A stretch of DNA of 61,798 nt from an uncultured Bacteroidales bacterium (GTDB lineage Bacteria; Bacteroidota; Bacteroidia; Bacteroidales; WCHB1-69), in NCBI GenBank assembly GCA_946409645.1, contig CAMJXE010000010.1, positions 1 to 61,798 on the forward strand, written 5' to 3'. This document shows positions 33,924 to 43,600 of the stretch, one piece after another. Within the stretch, counting starts at the first letter, position 1. Every line of letters begins with the position of its first letter. The notes under the pieces were generated by a model that ran no database searches, was not told the origin of the DNA, and saw nothing but the letters and a program-made list of their open reading frames with translations. Position numbers and translations under genes: made by a program.

Positions 33924-36900
33924 TTATTTTTTCACGAAAGATTTGGTGACCGCACCTTCCTCCGTTGTCACGCGCACGAAGTACATGCCGCTTGCCAAAC
34001 CGGAAACGTTGATGGTGGTCGTTTCGGGAGTCATGGAGACGGTCTGCAACAACTTGCCGTACATATCGAACACCTCGATGGCCTTAACCTGTACATCATT
34101 CATTGTACATTGTACATTGACGACGTCCTTCGCAGGATTCGGGTAGAGGCTGATGCTGTTCATCAGGTGCTCGTTGATACCGGTGAGGGTGGTGGCGGTC
34201 ACAGCCGGTGACCAGTCGCTGGTTTGACCATCGCTACAGACAGCCTGCACCTGGATTTGGTACTGGGTTTCTGACGCCAGACCGTGGATGGTATAGCTGT
34301 TCGTAGTGGAAGTGGCAGAGCTAAGTGTGCCGCCGACAGGACGGTATTGGATGTTCCAGCTGCTCACGTTCGGGTTGGCATCCCAGCTGATGGCGATGCT
34401 CTCGTGGGTGATAGTACCCGTGGTGAGACCGGTCGGGACATCGCAAGGCTCCGGAGTGTCTTCAGGCAACGTGGTGAAGGTCATCTCAGAACCATAGACG
34501 GTGGTGCCGTTGAAGGTGATGAACGCCTTGTAGGTGTAACCCGTGTTGGCGGTGAGACCGTTGAGGTTAGCCGTGAAGGTGTTGCCCGTGCCGGTGCCTG
34601 CAATCTGCGTGAAGGTGCCGCCAGTGGTGGTCTTCCATTCGAAGCCCTTGGCCGTGATGGTCACGTTGTCGGGATTCGTGACAGTAGCGTTCAACGTAGC
34701 GGTGTATTGTCCGATAGCCGTTGCAGCGTTGGTGGCCACAGTAGGATCGGTGATCACAGGTCCAGGAGTGCCGCTACAGTTGGTGGTGAAGGTGAAGGTA
34801 GTGTAAGTATCCATGCTGTCTTTAGAGAAGATCACGTTGTCGTTAGGATCAAGCACAATGATACTTGCTTCATCATCAAACGAACCCGAATGCCATACAA
34901 GGGAAGTGCTGATGTTGTCGCAGAGGTTGACAGTCACGGTGTCGTATGTTTGGGTGCTGCTCGAATTGTGGTTAACAGCCTGTAAAGTGGCAATAACAGA
35001 GCTGTTTTGCTCCACGGTCAGGTAAGCGCCGTTCCATCCGTCGCCGTAACTGTCGCCAAGTATGAAGGTGTATTCGCACATGTCAGCGGCGTCGCAACCA
35101 TTGGTGGCAAAGGTGGTAGTAGCGTATGAGGAAGAGTCGTCTGCACTGCAAAGAGCTTGCACGCGCACATCGTAGGTGGTGATGGAGCTTAAGCCCGTGA
35201 GTTGATAGCTCGGGGTAGAGGTGGTGTTGGAAATCCAAGTGGTGGCACCAACCTCTTTGTATTCCACATTCCATTGTGTTTCAGAGCTGCCGGCAGTCCA
35301 AGCCAGGTCGGCAGAGTTTACGGTCACGTTGGAAACAGTCAAGCCAGTCGGTTTGGGGCAGGTGAGCGGTGCGATGGATACATTGTAGATGACAGCGCCA
35401 GGTTGAGTGCCGCTGGAAGCGTCGTTTTTCCAAACGAACACGAGTTTGGCGGCAGAGGTGGCATCAGGAGTGGTGTTGGGGTTAGGCATGATAACCTCCA
35501 CATGCAACACGTTGTCTTGCGTCAGGTTCAACTTGTAAGGATAGGAAGTGTAGCCTGTGCTTGACAAGTAGTTGGAGAAGTCCACTGCATTTTGAGAGTA
35601 ACTGTAAGCAGCATAGTCGGGTGATGTAGTGGAAGCGGGGAATGATACATCGCTGGGCGCAAAGAAGACCTTCAGGTAGTCCCAAGAACTCTCACCACCG
35701 GACAGCACATCAAAGCTGATGCTGAATTCAGCGTCTGTGCCCACGGTGAAGAGTTTCTCAGCAGAGACAGTAGAGGCGGAAGAGGTGTTGTAACCAGAAG
35801 TGTTGCCATCCGTGGTGACGAACAACGCTGCCTCGTTGTTGTTTTGGCCGAAAACCCAGTAGTTGCTGCATGAACCGTTGTTGCGAATCCAAGCTACATC
35901 AGAACCGCTTGCCGCATCGAAGTCGGTGCTGTATGGCAGGGCGACAGCTTCCATTGAAGTGGAGAAAGTGGTGGAAACGGCAGGGCTGACATTCGTTCCG
36001 TCATCGCAGTTGTTAGCCAAACGCACCAAGTAAGTGGTAGTGGCGGTGAGGTTGGTCAGGGTGTAAGGAGAGGTGGCGGGATCCACAACAGTCCAATCAG
36101 GATCGCCATCGGCCATGTAGCTGAGAACGGAAGAAGAAGCGTCGGATGTCCAGCTGATTTCAGCAGAGGTACTGGTGATGTTGCTGACAGTCAGAGCGGT
36201 AGGAGCATCGCAGAACAACTGATCGATGCTGATGTTGTCGATTGCAGCTGGTGGCATGGTGCCCGCTGAAGGGTCGTTACGCCAAGAGAAGTAGATACGT
36301 TTCACCGTGGTTTCGCTGAAACCAGGCAACAAAGTGCTGAAGGTTTGATAGCTGGAGGAGAGGTTGAAGTAGGTGGGATAAGAGGAGTTGACGTTGGGTG
36401 TCATAATGGTGGAACCGGCGGGTTGGTTGTAGTTTCCGGCAACCACAGGGGTGGGATCGCCAATGAATACTCTCAGATAATCGTAGCCGCTTTCACCATA
36501 ACAGCGCCAGTCGAAGCTGAATACGTAGCCGTTTGCGCTGGCAGGGAACTCGATGTCTCTGTAAGCCCAAACCGCGCTGGCAGAACCAACGGTGTATTCA
36601 TTGCTCGTGCCGTTGTTGTTAGAGATGTAAAGAGCGTGGGAACCGCCGTTGCTGGTGGCCGTTCCAATTACCCACTGGTTGGGTTGCGTTCCGTTGACAA
36701 TGCCAATCAAACCTGCTTCGGTAGCGTCCTCGAAGCTGCAATAATAAGGAAGTTCAGCAGGAATTTGAGAGGTCATGAACGAGGTGTTCATCCACATACT
36801 CTGTTCGTTGCCGCAGTTGGCGCGCACATAGACTGTGTAGGTGGTGTTCTGCTCCAAATTGTTAGCAGTGTAGCTCGGGGAACCGGTGACAGAAATGATG

Positions 36901-39900
36901 TTCACGGTGTCAAAGTCCACCACGCCAACGCCGGGAACGATGGCCAAATCCCAAGCGTTTTCGTCGGCGCCGGGTGTCCAATCGAAGGTGGCGTTGGAAG
37001 CGTCAACATTGCTGACGATGAGATCCTCGGTGTGCGTACAGGTCGGGATGATATCAATGATGATGTCGTCCACGTACATGTAGCTGGTGTAGCTTTGCGG
37101 GATGCGGATTGCAATGTAGTGACCGTTACCGGTATATTCATCCAAGTTGATTTCCATCAATTCCCAAGAATTATTCTCACTGGGGGAGACGTTGCCGCCT
37201 AACTGCACGAAAGTGCTGTAGTCGTTAGGATCGGTCATGGCACCCACTTGGACGTAGTATGAAGCAGAGGTCTTGTAAGCCCAGAAACTCACTTGCAGAT
37301 CGCTGATAGAGATGCTGGCGTCAATTTCAGGAGAGATCAGGTAGGAGTAAATGGTGTTGCTTCCATAGAAATAGGTGGAGTAGTTTCCGGAATGTGCGTA
37401 TGTGGCGGAGAGGTAGGGGTATGAAGTGGTGGAGTTGGTAAGGGTGGTCCAGCACTCTAACATATTGCCGGAAGCACCGTCATTCTGGTCGAAATTTTCT
37501 GTGATGGGAAGCGTGTTCACGCCAGAACATCTGGTTCTGGCGGAGGTGCCGGCCCACTGGCTGGTTTCACTGGCACCGCACATGGCACGCACGCGAACGA
37601 GGACGTTGGTGTTGTCGGGAAGACCGGTGATGGTGTAGGGAGAGGTGACACTGCCAACGGAAGTCCAAACAGAATCAAGAGTGTATTCCAATTCCCATGA
37701 GGATTCCGTATTGCCGGGTACCCACGCCACGGTGACACTGTTGGTGGTCACTGAAGTCACATACGTGTTGGGCGCAGCGCAAGTGGTGGTGCTGTCGCAT
37801 GGCACACCGAAGATGACATCGTTACGAGAAGAGGAGGTGTATCCGTTTGAAGGAGTGGAGCTGACACCGTAAGGCTCGCTGTCCTGATAAATATAGCGGG
37901 AAAGGCTGGTGGAAGTGGTGTGACAGACGAAAACGTTGCTGGAAGACCAGGTGCCCGTGCTGTCCAACACGATAAGGGCAAGGTTGTCGATACCGTTGTA
38001 TTGGAACGGAGTGTTGAAATAGAAGGTGTTCAAGCCTGTGGAGAACGTGACGGTGGTGTCGAATACCATTTGGGCATTGGAGGCATTCAACCAAGTGTCG
38101 CCGGAACTGGATGTGGTGTGCATCAAGTAAATCGCAATGTGACGATTCGGGAAGTTAACCGCAGACACGTTGAATGTGATGGAGTTGATGTCGGCAGCGC
38201 CGTTCATCTCCGAAGCGAGATAAATCTGCTGCGTGTAGCTATAGTTGTAGGTGGCGTATTCAGGGAAATAGGAGGAAGTGGTGGAACCGTCGCCGATCTC
38301 CAAGTCACCGCCAACCAAACAAGATCTGGTGGTAAAGGAATTGAAGACAGTGTCGGCTTCTCCAACGGTGCAGTTGGATACCACAAACACATCGTATGCT
38401 GTGCCGATTGAGAGACCGGCAAACATGCACTCGGTGGCTCCAGTCACGTTTTGGATGGTCCAAGTGTTTTGTCCGGCTTCGGAACAGCCCACTGTGTAGC
38501 TGTTAGCACCGAAGTTGGCATCCGTCCAAATGACCATAGCGGAATTGGTGGTGATTTGTCCAACGCTCACATTCTGCGGGTTGGAACAGCTGGGGTTGGT
38601 CTTGAAGGTGCGTTTGATGCTCCATTCGCTGTATTCATTGCCGTCACAGACCGAACGCACATAGATGTCGTATGAAGTGTCGTCTAACAAGCCTGTGAGC
38701 GTGTGGGGATTGGAGGTGGCGAGCACAGGAGTGCAAGTGTCCGGGTCGCCGCCGGCAGGCACAGCTGCGATTTCCCAGCTGGTCTCTTCACCCATGACGG
38801 TCCAGTAGATATCTGCGCCCTCGTCAGTGTAGTTCGAGGCGATGACTTCGACGGGTTTCTGACACTCGGAGATGACATCGAGAACCACATTGTCAATGTA
38901 TGCGTATGTGGAAGAGGTGGTGTACTCGTTTTTGAATGCGATGTTGGTGCCAGTGCCTTCGTAACCACTGAACTTCACAATACGCTCATCCCAAGTGGAA
39001 ACGCTGGCCAGGTACGGATAAACGGTGTCGATAGGGGTGAAGGTGGCATCGTTGGAGATGTCTTCAATCACACCCACAATCAAACGGTCGAGATTGGCAG
39101 ATCCTCTGTACATGAAAGAGACTTGCAAGGTGTTCAGAGGGATGGAGGGGTCGATGGACGGCATGATGGCCATGTTATAAGTGTTGGAAGAACCCGCATA
39201 GAAATAGAGGGAACCCACACCCTGGTAGTTGGTGGCGGTGATGTAAGGAGATGTGTTGGAAGTGTAAGTGCTGAGCTTGAACCAACAGTCAACGTATGCG
39301 TCAGAACCGGTTCCGTAGTTGTCGAAGTTCTGAATGTAGGGCAAAGAATCAATGTCCACGCATTGTGTCTTGAAGGTTGAGCCTGACTTCCATTTGCTGT
39401 ATTCATTGCCGCAGTTGGCGCGAACATAGGTGTAATAAAGGGTGGCAGGGGCGAGGTTCGTCAAATCGTAGGTGGTGTCGTAAGAGGTGGCCAAAGGCGT
39501 GGTGTTGGAGTCAGGAACGTCAGTCTGGACGGAGGTGTAGTAGAGGTCCCAACTGGTTTCGGAATCGCCAGGGGACCAAGAGAGAGTAGCCTCATGGGCT
39601 GACACGTTTGAAGCCGTCAAGTTGTTGGGCCTCGGACAAGTTACTGTTCCAGAGGTGATTTCTAATTGAATCTGATTCTTTACATTGACGACGGTGCCAC
39701 TGTAACCAGTGGGATTCAAGGGATCATAGTTTGTGCCATCGCTGTAAACGCGAATGGCCATGCTGGTTGCGTTGAATACGCGGTAAGTGGTGCTGCTTTC
39801 GTAGGAACCCGTGTTGTCGTCCACAATGACAGCGAGGTTGTCGTTGCCATTGTAGTCGAATGTGTTTGTCAGTTGGATGTTGGTCCAAGTGTTGGCAGTC

Positions 39901-40247
39901 ATGGTCACGCTTCCGCTGAACACCAAGTCGTTGTCGGTGACAGTGATCCAGTCACTGCTGCCCGAGAAGGAGGTCTTGTCGGTGTGAACCATGTAAATGT
40001 TCAAGCTACGGGTTCTGTCCGTGCCGGTGTTGTAGAATGCTATACTGCCAATGCTGCCGGAAGTGCCGATCTCCATCGCAGTGTAGATCTGTTGGGTTAA
40101 CGAATAGTTGTAGAAACAGTAACTTGGCAAATAGGAATCGGTGGTCGTTCCACCATTGCCGGGAATTTCCACAACATCCTGAGCTGTCAACTGAAGGGAA
40201 CTTAACCCTAACAGTACAGCCATGATGAAAAGTAGTAACTTCTTCAT
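33924..40247 (-). CDS. Giant T9SS-secreted fibronectin-III/adhesin protein 2 (2107 aa)
   Basis: Signal peptide MKKLLLFIMAVLLGLSSLQLTAQ. It carries two copies of a module I call QIY (SYLPSYCFYNYSLTQQIYTAMEIG at the N-terminus and a second near residue 650), several jelly-roll modules (LPYIQNFDNYG, LPITENFDQND, LPYYCSFEDA, LPYSTDFDAA) each followed by an FN3 module, and a DSYGDGWNGAYLTVEQN module near 1770. Two further FN3 modules and the T9SS type A sorting domain (SISLYPNPAKDVVNV to KSFVKK) end the protein. The stop TAA opens a TAATTGA heptamer run. Expected to be exported by the T9SS encoded upstream and anchored at the surface or released. Function is probably adhesion or matrix formation, by family only. 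Confidence 0.9.
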   Translation of the reverse strand: MKKLLLFIMAVLLGLSSLQLTAQDVVEIPGNGGTTTDSYLPSYCFYNYSLTQQIYTAMEIGTSGSIGSIAFYNTGTDRTRSLNIYMVHTDKTSFSGSSDWITVTDNDLVFSGSVTMTANTWTNIQLTNTFDYNGNDNLAVIVDDNTGSYESSTTYRVFNATSMAIRVYSDGTNYDPLNPTGYSGTVVNVKNQIQLEITSGTVTCPRPNNLTASNVSAHEATLSWSPGDSETSWDLYYTSVQTDVPDSNTTPLATSYDTTYDLTNLAPATLYYTYVRANCGNEYSKWKSGSTFKTQCVDIDSLPYIQNFDNYGTGSDAYVDCWFKLSTYTSNTSPYITATNYQGVGSLYFYAGSSNTYNMAIMPSIDPSIPLNTLQVSFMYRGSANLDRLIVGVIEDISNDATFTPIDTVYPYLASVSTWDERIVKFSGYEGTGTNIAFKNEYTTSSTYAYIDNVVLDVISECQKPVEVIASNYTDEGADIYWTVMGEETSWEIAAVPAGGDPDTCTPVLATSNPHTLTGLLDDTSYDIYVRSVCDGNEYSEWSIKRTFKTNPSCSNPQNVSVGQITTNSAMVIWTDANFGANSYTVGCSEAGQNTWTIQNVTGATECMFAGLSIGTAYDVFVVSNCTVGEADTVFNSFTTRSCLVGGDLEIGDGSTTSSYFPEYATYNYSYTQQIYLASEMNGAADINSITFNVSAVNFPNRHIAIYLMHTTSSSGDTWLNASNAQMVFDTTVTFSTGLNTFYFNTPFQYNGIDNLALIVLDSTGTWSSSNVFVCHTTSTSLSRYIYQDSEPYGVSSTPSNGYTSSSRNDVIFGVPCDSTTTCAAPNTYVTSVTTNSVTVAWVPGNTESSWELEYTLDSVWTSVGSVTSPYTITGLPDNTNVLVRVRAMCGASETSQWAGTSARTRCSGVNTLPITENFDQNDGASGNMLECWTTLTNSTTSYPYLSATYAHSGNYSTYFYGSNTIYSYLISPEIDASISISDLQVSFWAYKTSASYYVQVGAMTDPNDYSTFVQLGGNVSPSENNSWELMEINLDEYTGNGHYIAIRIPQSYTSYMYVDDIIIDIIPTCTHTEDLIVSNVDASNATFDWTPGADENAWDLAIVPGVGVVDFDTVNIISVTGSPSYTANNLEQNTTYTVYVRANCGNEQSMWMNTSFMTSQIPAELPYYCSFEDATEAGLIGIVNGTQPNQWVIGTATSNGGSHALYISNNNGTSNEYTVGSASAVWAYRDIEFPASANGYVFSFDWRCYGESGYDYLRVFIGDPTPVVAGNYNQPAGSTIMTPNVNSSYPTYFNLSSSYQTFSTLLPGFSETTVKRIYFSWRNDPSAGTMPPAAIDNISIDQLFCDAPTALTVSNITSTSAEISWTSDASSSVLSYMADGDPDWTVVDPATSPYTLTNLTATTTYLVRLANNCDDGTNVSPAVSTTFSTSMEAVALPYSTDFDAASGSDVAWIRNNGSCSNYWVFGQNNNEAALFVTTDGNTSGYNTSSASTVSAEKLFTVGTDAEFSISFDVLSGGESSWDYLKVFFAPSDVSFPASTTSPDYAAYSYSQNAVDFSNYLSSTGYTSYPYKLNLTQDNVLHVEVIMPNPNTTPDATSAAKLVFVWKNDASSGTQPGAVIYNVSIAPLTCPKPTGLTVSNVTVNSADLAWTAGSSETQWNVEYKEVGATTWISNTTSTPSYQLTGLSSITTYDVRVQALCSADDSSSYATTTFATNGCDAADMCEYTFILGDSYGDGWNGAYLTVEQNSSVIATLQAVNHNSSSTQTYDTVTVNLCDNISTSLVWHSGSFDDEASIIVLDPNDNVIFSKDSMDTYTTFTFTTNCSGTPGPVITDPTVATNAATAIGQYTATLNATVTNPDNVTITAKGFEWKTTTGGTFTQIAGTGTGNTFTANLNGLTANTGYTYKAFITFNGTTVYGSEMTFTTLPEDTPEPCDVPTGLTTGTITHESIAISWDANPNVSSWNIQYRPVGGTLSSATSTTNSYTIHGLASETQYQIQVQAVCSDGQTSDWSPAVTATTLTGINEHLMNSISLYPNPAKDVVNVQCTMNDVQVKAIEVFDMYGKLLQTVSMTPETTTINVSGLASGMYFVRVTTEEGAVTKSFVKK
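34091..34118 (-). repeat. In-gene heptamer array in the sorting domain of giant gene 2
   Basis: Plus-strand units GTACATC, ATTCATT, GTACATT, GTACATT, coding for NVQCTMNDVQ on the minus strand. Confidence 0.8.
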
Positions 40248-40323
40248 AATTTTGAAATTTGGTGAATATTAATTGATTATAATGTTCAAAACGCTGACTT
40301 TCCTTTGAAGGATTAGAAATTTG

Positions 40324-40331
40324 CAAAGATA
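40324..40331 (-). promoter_or_regulatory. -7 element for giant T9SS gene 2
   Basis: Minus-strand TATCTTTG, a perfect TAnnTTTG, 77 bases upstream of the ATG at 40247. Confidence 0.65.
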
Positions 40332-40471
40332 CTACTTTTATTTATTAAAAATCTATTGTTGATAACTTTTTTTGTCCCCATGTGTAGTTTTTAGCGATAC
40401 CCACTCGCGGGGTTACTTCCTTATGGGGAACATCTCCACACTTTAGTGAGAATTAAGAGGGAAGGAGGGGT

Positions 40472-40509
40472 AAAAAACGGCCGCCCAGGCAATCACCTGA
40501 ACGGCCGTT
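40472..40509 (-). terminator. Intrinsic terminator of giant T9SS gene 3
   Basis: The minus-strand stem AACGGCCG / CGGCCGTT, with an inner CAGG/CCTG pair, is followed by T6. It is about 110 bases beyond the stop at 40619. Confidence 0.88.
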
Positions 40510-40618
40510 ACTTGAAACCCATACAATCTCCCCTTAAGAAACCATCCCTTTGTGGGGGCAGGGGGTAGGACTCGAATCCTTTATGGGAGTATCTCCCCCT
40601 TTAGGGGGACTAAGGGGG

Positions 40619-43600
40619 TTACTTCTTCACAAATGATTTCGTAACCGAACCTTCCTTCGTCGTCACGCGCACGAAATACATGCCGCTTGCCAAACCGGAA
40701 ACGTTGATGGTGGTCGTTTCGGGAGTCATGGAGACGGTCTGCAACAACTTGCCGTAAACATCGAACACTTCGATGGCCTTAACCTGTACATTGTTCATTG
40801 TACATTGTACATTGACAACGTCCTTCGCAGGATTCGGGAAGAGAACGATACTGTTGGACAGGAAACTGTTCAAACCAATCGTGGTCTGCGTGACGGTTGC
40901 GCTCCATTGGCTAAAGTTGCCCTCACCGCAGTTGCTCTGCACTCCTATTTGATAGGTGGTGTTTGGAGCCAAACCGGTGATGGTGTAGCTGTTCGTGTTG
41001 GTGGTCAAAGTGTTCCAATCGCCGTTTTGCGCACGGTAGCGGACGTTCCAGCTTTCCACATTATCATCATCATCCCAAAATAGGGAGATGCTTTGGTCAT
41101 CGAATGCAGAAACTGTAATACCCGTCGGGGCTTCGCAAGGATCAGCCGGTGCAGCCTCGAAATAAGCAGTGAGGTTCAAAGTCATGTTGGCGTACATCGG
41201 GGTGACATTCAAGCTGACGGTAGAAGCATAGAGCGTGTCGGATATGGTCATGCCACTTATTGTTGCGGATTCAACCCAGTAGAGGAAGTTGTAACCGGGG
41301 TTGGGGACAGCGGAAATGACGGATTGTTCACCCACGGCATAGCTGTGCGTGCCAGGAGCCGGATTAGTGGTGCCCATGGTGGCATCGGCAGTGTTGAGGA
41401 TGACGGTCAAGCTGTCGGGAACGCTGGTACTGTCGCTGAATATGGCGATGACGGTCAGTTGTCCAACAGTAATCAGGTTCGGGTTGACAACAAGAGGATA
41501 AGGATTCAAGGGCAATGTGCCAATGGTCTGGCCGCCGACCATCATTCTCCAACCTTCGAAGTTGACGCCGGCATTGGGAGTGGCCGTGAGTAACAAAGTG
41601 TCATACAAAACCAAATCATAGTGGCCAACGGCGGGGGTGATGCTGCCAAGGTTAACATCGTTGATGGAGAGCGTCACATGAAGCGTGTCAACGGGAATGA
41701 CAGGGGCGCAAGCGTTGTCCAGAGTGAAGAAGATACCGCTGGCCATGTTGCTGCCAACGCCAGTATAGACGGAGATGTTCGCACCGTCGATAATCTCGAA
41801 GCTGGTTTCGTTAGGGTAGGAGCCTTCCACCCAGCTGAAGCTGACGGGCGCTTCGTCGCAGACGGCGAAGTTTTCGACGAGAAGGCTGTCGTTGGCGAGG
41901 GTGAAGGTGCCAACGATGATACCGTTTTGGATGATGTTGATGGCATTGTCGTTCCAACCGTTGCCGTAAGAGTCATGACCCACAATGGTGATGTTGCAGG
42001 ATTCACCACCGCATAAGGTAGCGGCCTCAACAGTGACGATATTGGATTCGTCGGTGGCCGAACAGTTGGCGACCACACCGAAAGTGTAGCTGGTCAACGA
42101 GGAGAGTCCGGTGACATCATAGCTGGTCGTCGTCAAGCCAGTGGCAACAACCGAGTTGTCAGCCATGTTGTAGATGGTGTAAGTGGCACCGCTGTTGTCT
42201 TCGTCGCTCCAAGTGAGAGAAACACTGTTGACGGTGGTGTTGCTAACCGTAAGGTTGGACACAGCGTAGCAGTAGTCGCCGCTCATGGCGCTGAAAACCA
42301 CGCTGTCGATACCGACACCGTAGCCATAGTTGTCAGTGTATTCGAACGCAATCTGATAGACCGTGCCGGGGATAACGAGGGTCGTAGTAGTCCAAGTGGG
42401 AGCTTCATCGGTGTATTCGGCAACCAGTTGCCAAGCACTGTCGGCAGCGGCGCGGGAATAGACGCGGAGCTCATCAAGGTCAGAGACCCAAGTGCGCAGA
42501 ACGTATGCGAAATCGAGGATCATGCCAGTGTTGACACCATCAAGAACCGGTGATACAAGTTTTGTGACGTTGCCTGTGGTGGCGTGAGTGATCTTGGCGT
42601 TTTGGCTTCCTTCGAAAGCACCGGTAGTGATGCTGTAGTCACCCACACCAAACGACCAAGTGCCGTTGCCTTCTGTACTCCAACAGCCGAGGGTGCCGCT
42701 GGTGGTCTCGAAGGTCTCCGTGTAAGGCAATTCAACGGCAGTGCAAGCGGTGGAGAAGGTCAAAGTGTTTATAGGGCTCTCATCGTCATTGCAGACTGCA
42801 CACACACCGTAGGTGTAGGCTGTCATAGCGGTAAGGTTGGTGAGTTCGAGACTGTCGGCGGTGATATTTTGCACAAAAGTGGTGTCGCCGTTGCCAATAA
42901 TATAAATATTGTAACTATCAGCGTTGCCATCCCAGGAGAGTGTGGCGGTGGTGGCGCCAATGTTGTCGGCAGTCAGACCGACGACGGGTAAACAAAGCTC
43001 ACCCGTGCTCTCTTCCACTTGGATGTTGTCAATATGCAAGTTGTTGTCGCCGCCGGTAGTGGTGGACTGAGCATAGAAGGCAATGCGGATAGTCTGTCCA
43101 GCAAAACTGCTCAGGTCTGCATACTGTGTCAGATAGCTGCTGCTGGCGATATCAGTCAAACTGATGTCGGAAACGATAGACCAAGTCTGTCCGTTGTTGG
43201 AAGAGGCAAGGATTTGAAATTTCTGGGTGGGGTTGTTTTCAAAACCGGTAGCCGGGGCGTTGCTGCCTGCGGTGAACACGGTGAATGCAGCATCAAAAGA
43301 GAGTATGGGAGAATTGGCGTTGGTGAGGTCGATTTCGGGAGTGATCATCCATTTCTTGCAAGTGGAGCCGTATATGTTCACACGGTAGTGGCCGGCAGGG
43401 AGACCATTGCTTGCAGCGCTGGCGTATGTCCACTGGTTGTTGGCTGTATAGTTCAGAGTAGCACCGGCCAACACTTCGTCAGCTGTGGTGCCAGTCGCGC
43501 CACGCCAGCAAGCATCGTTGGCCAGAGTGACATCAAATGGCTCGATGAAGGGCAATCCGAGGGGAGCACAAGCGGTGGTAACAGTGATAGTCATAATGTT

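Larger units (their letters stand above)
40248..40618. other. Intergenic spacer between giant genes 2 and 3
   Basis: This 371-bp stretch has no gene. From the right it holds, after the stop of gene 3, the sequence CCCCCTTAGTCCCCC with a small CCCCC-TAAA-GGGGG hairpin, a G/C-run region, the terminator at 40472-40509, then AT-rich sequence with the promoter element of gene 2. No heptamer array is seen here, unlike the other T9SS spacers. Confidence 0.7.

Noticed and set aside
34284..34985. Long open frames on the plus strand inside the giant T9SS genes (also near 29721, 36345, 43019, 51027)
   Set aside because: They lie wholly antisense to genes with signal peptides and recognisable modules. 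Their translations are low-complexity mirror images of codon bias (V/G/H-rich), without motifs or promoters.
40560..40600. tRNA-like TTCGA segment on the minus strand with CCCCCA downstream
   Set aside because: The T-arm would have mismatched stem pairs and there is no D-arm, anticodon arm or acceptor partner. It is a small chance hairpin.
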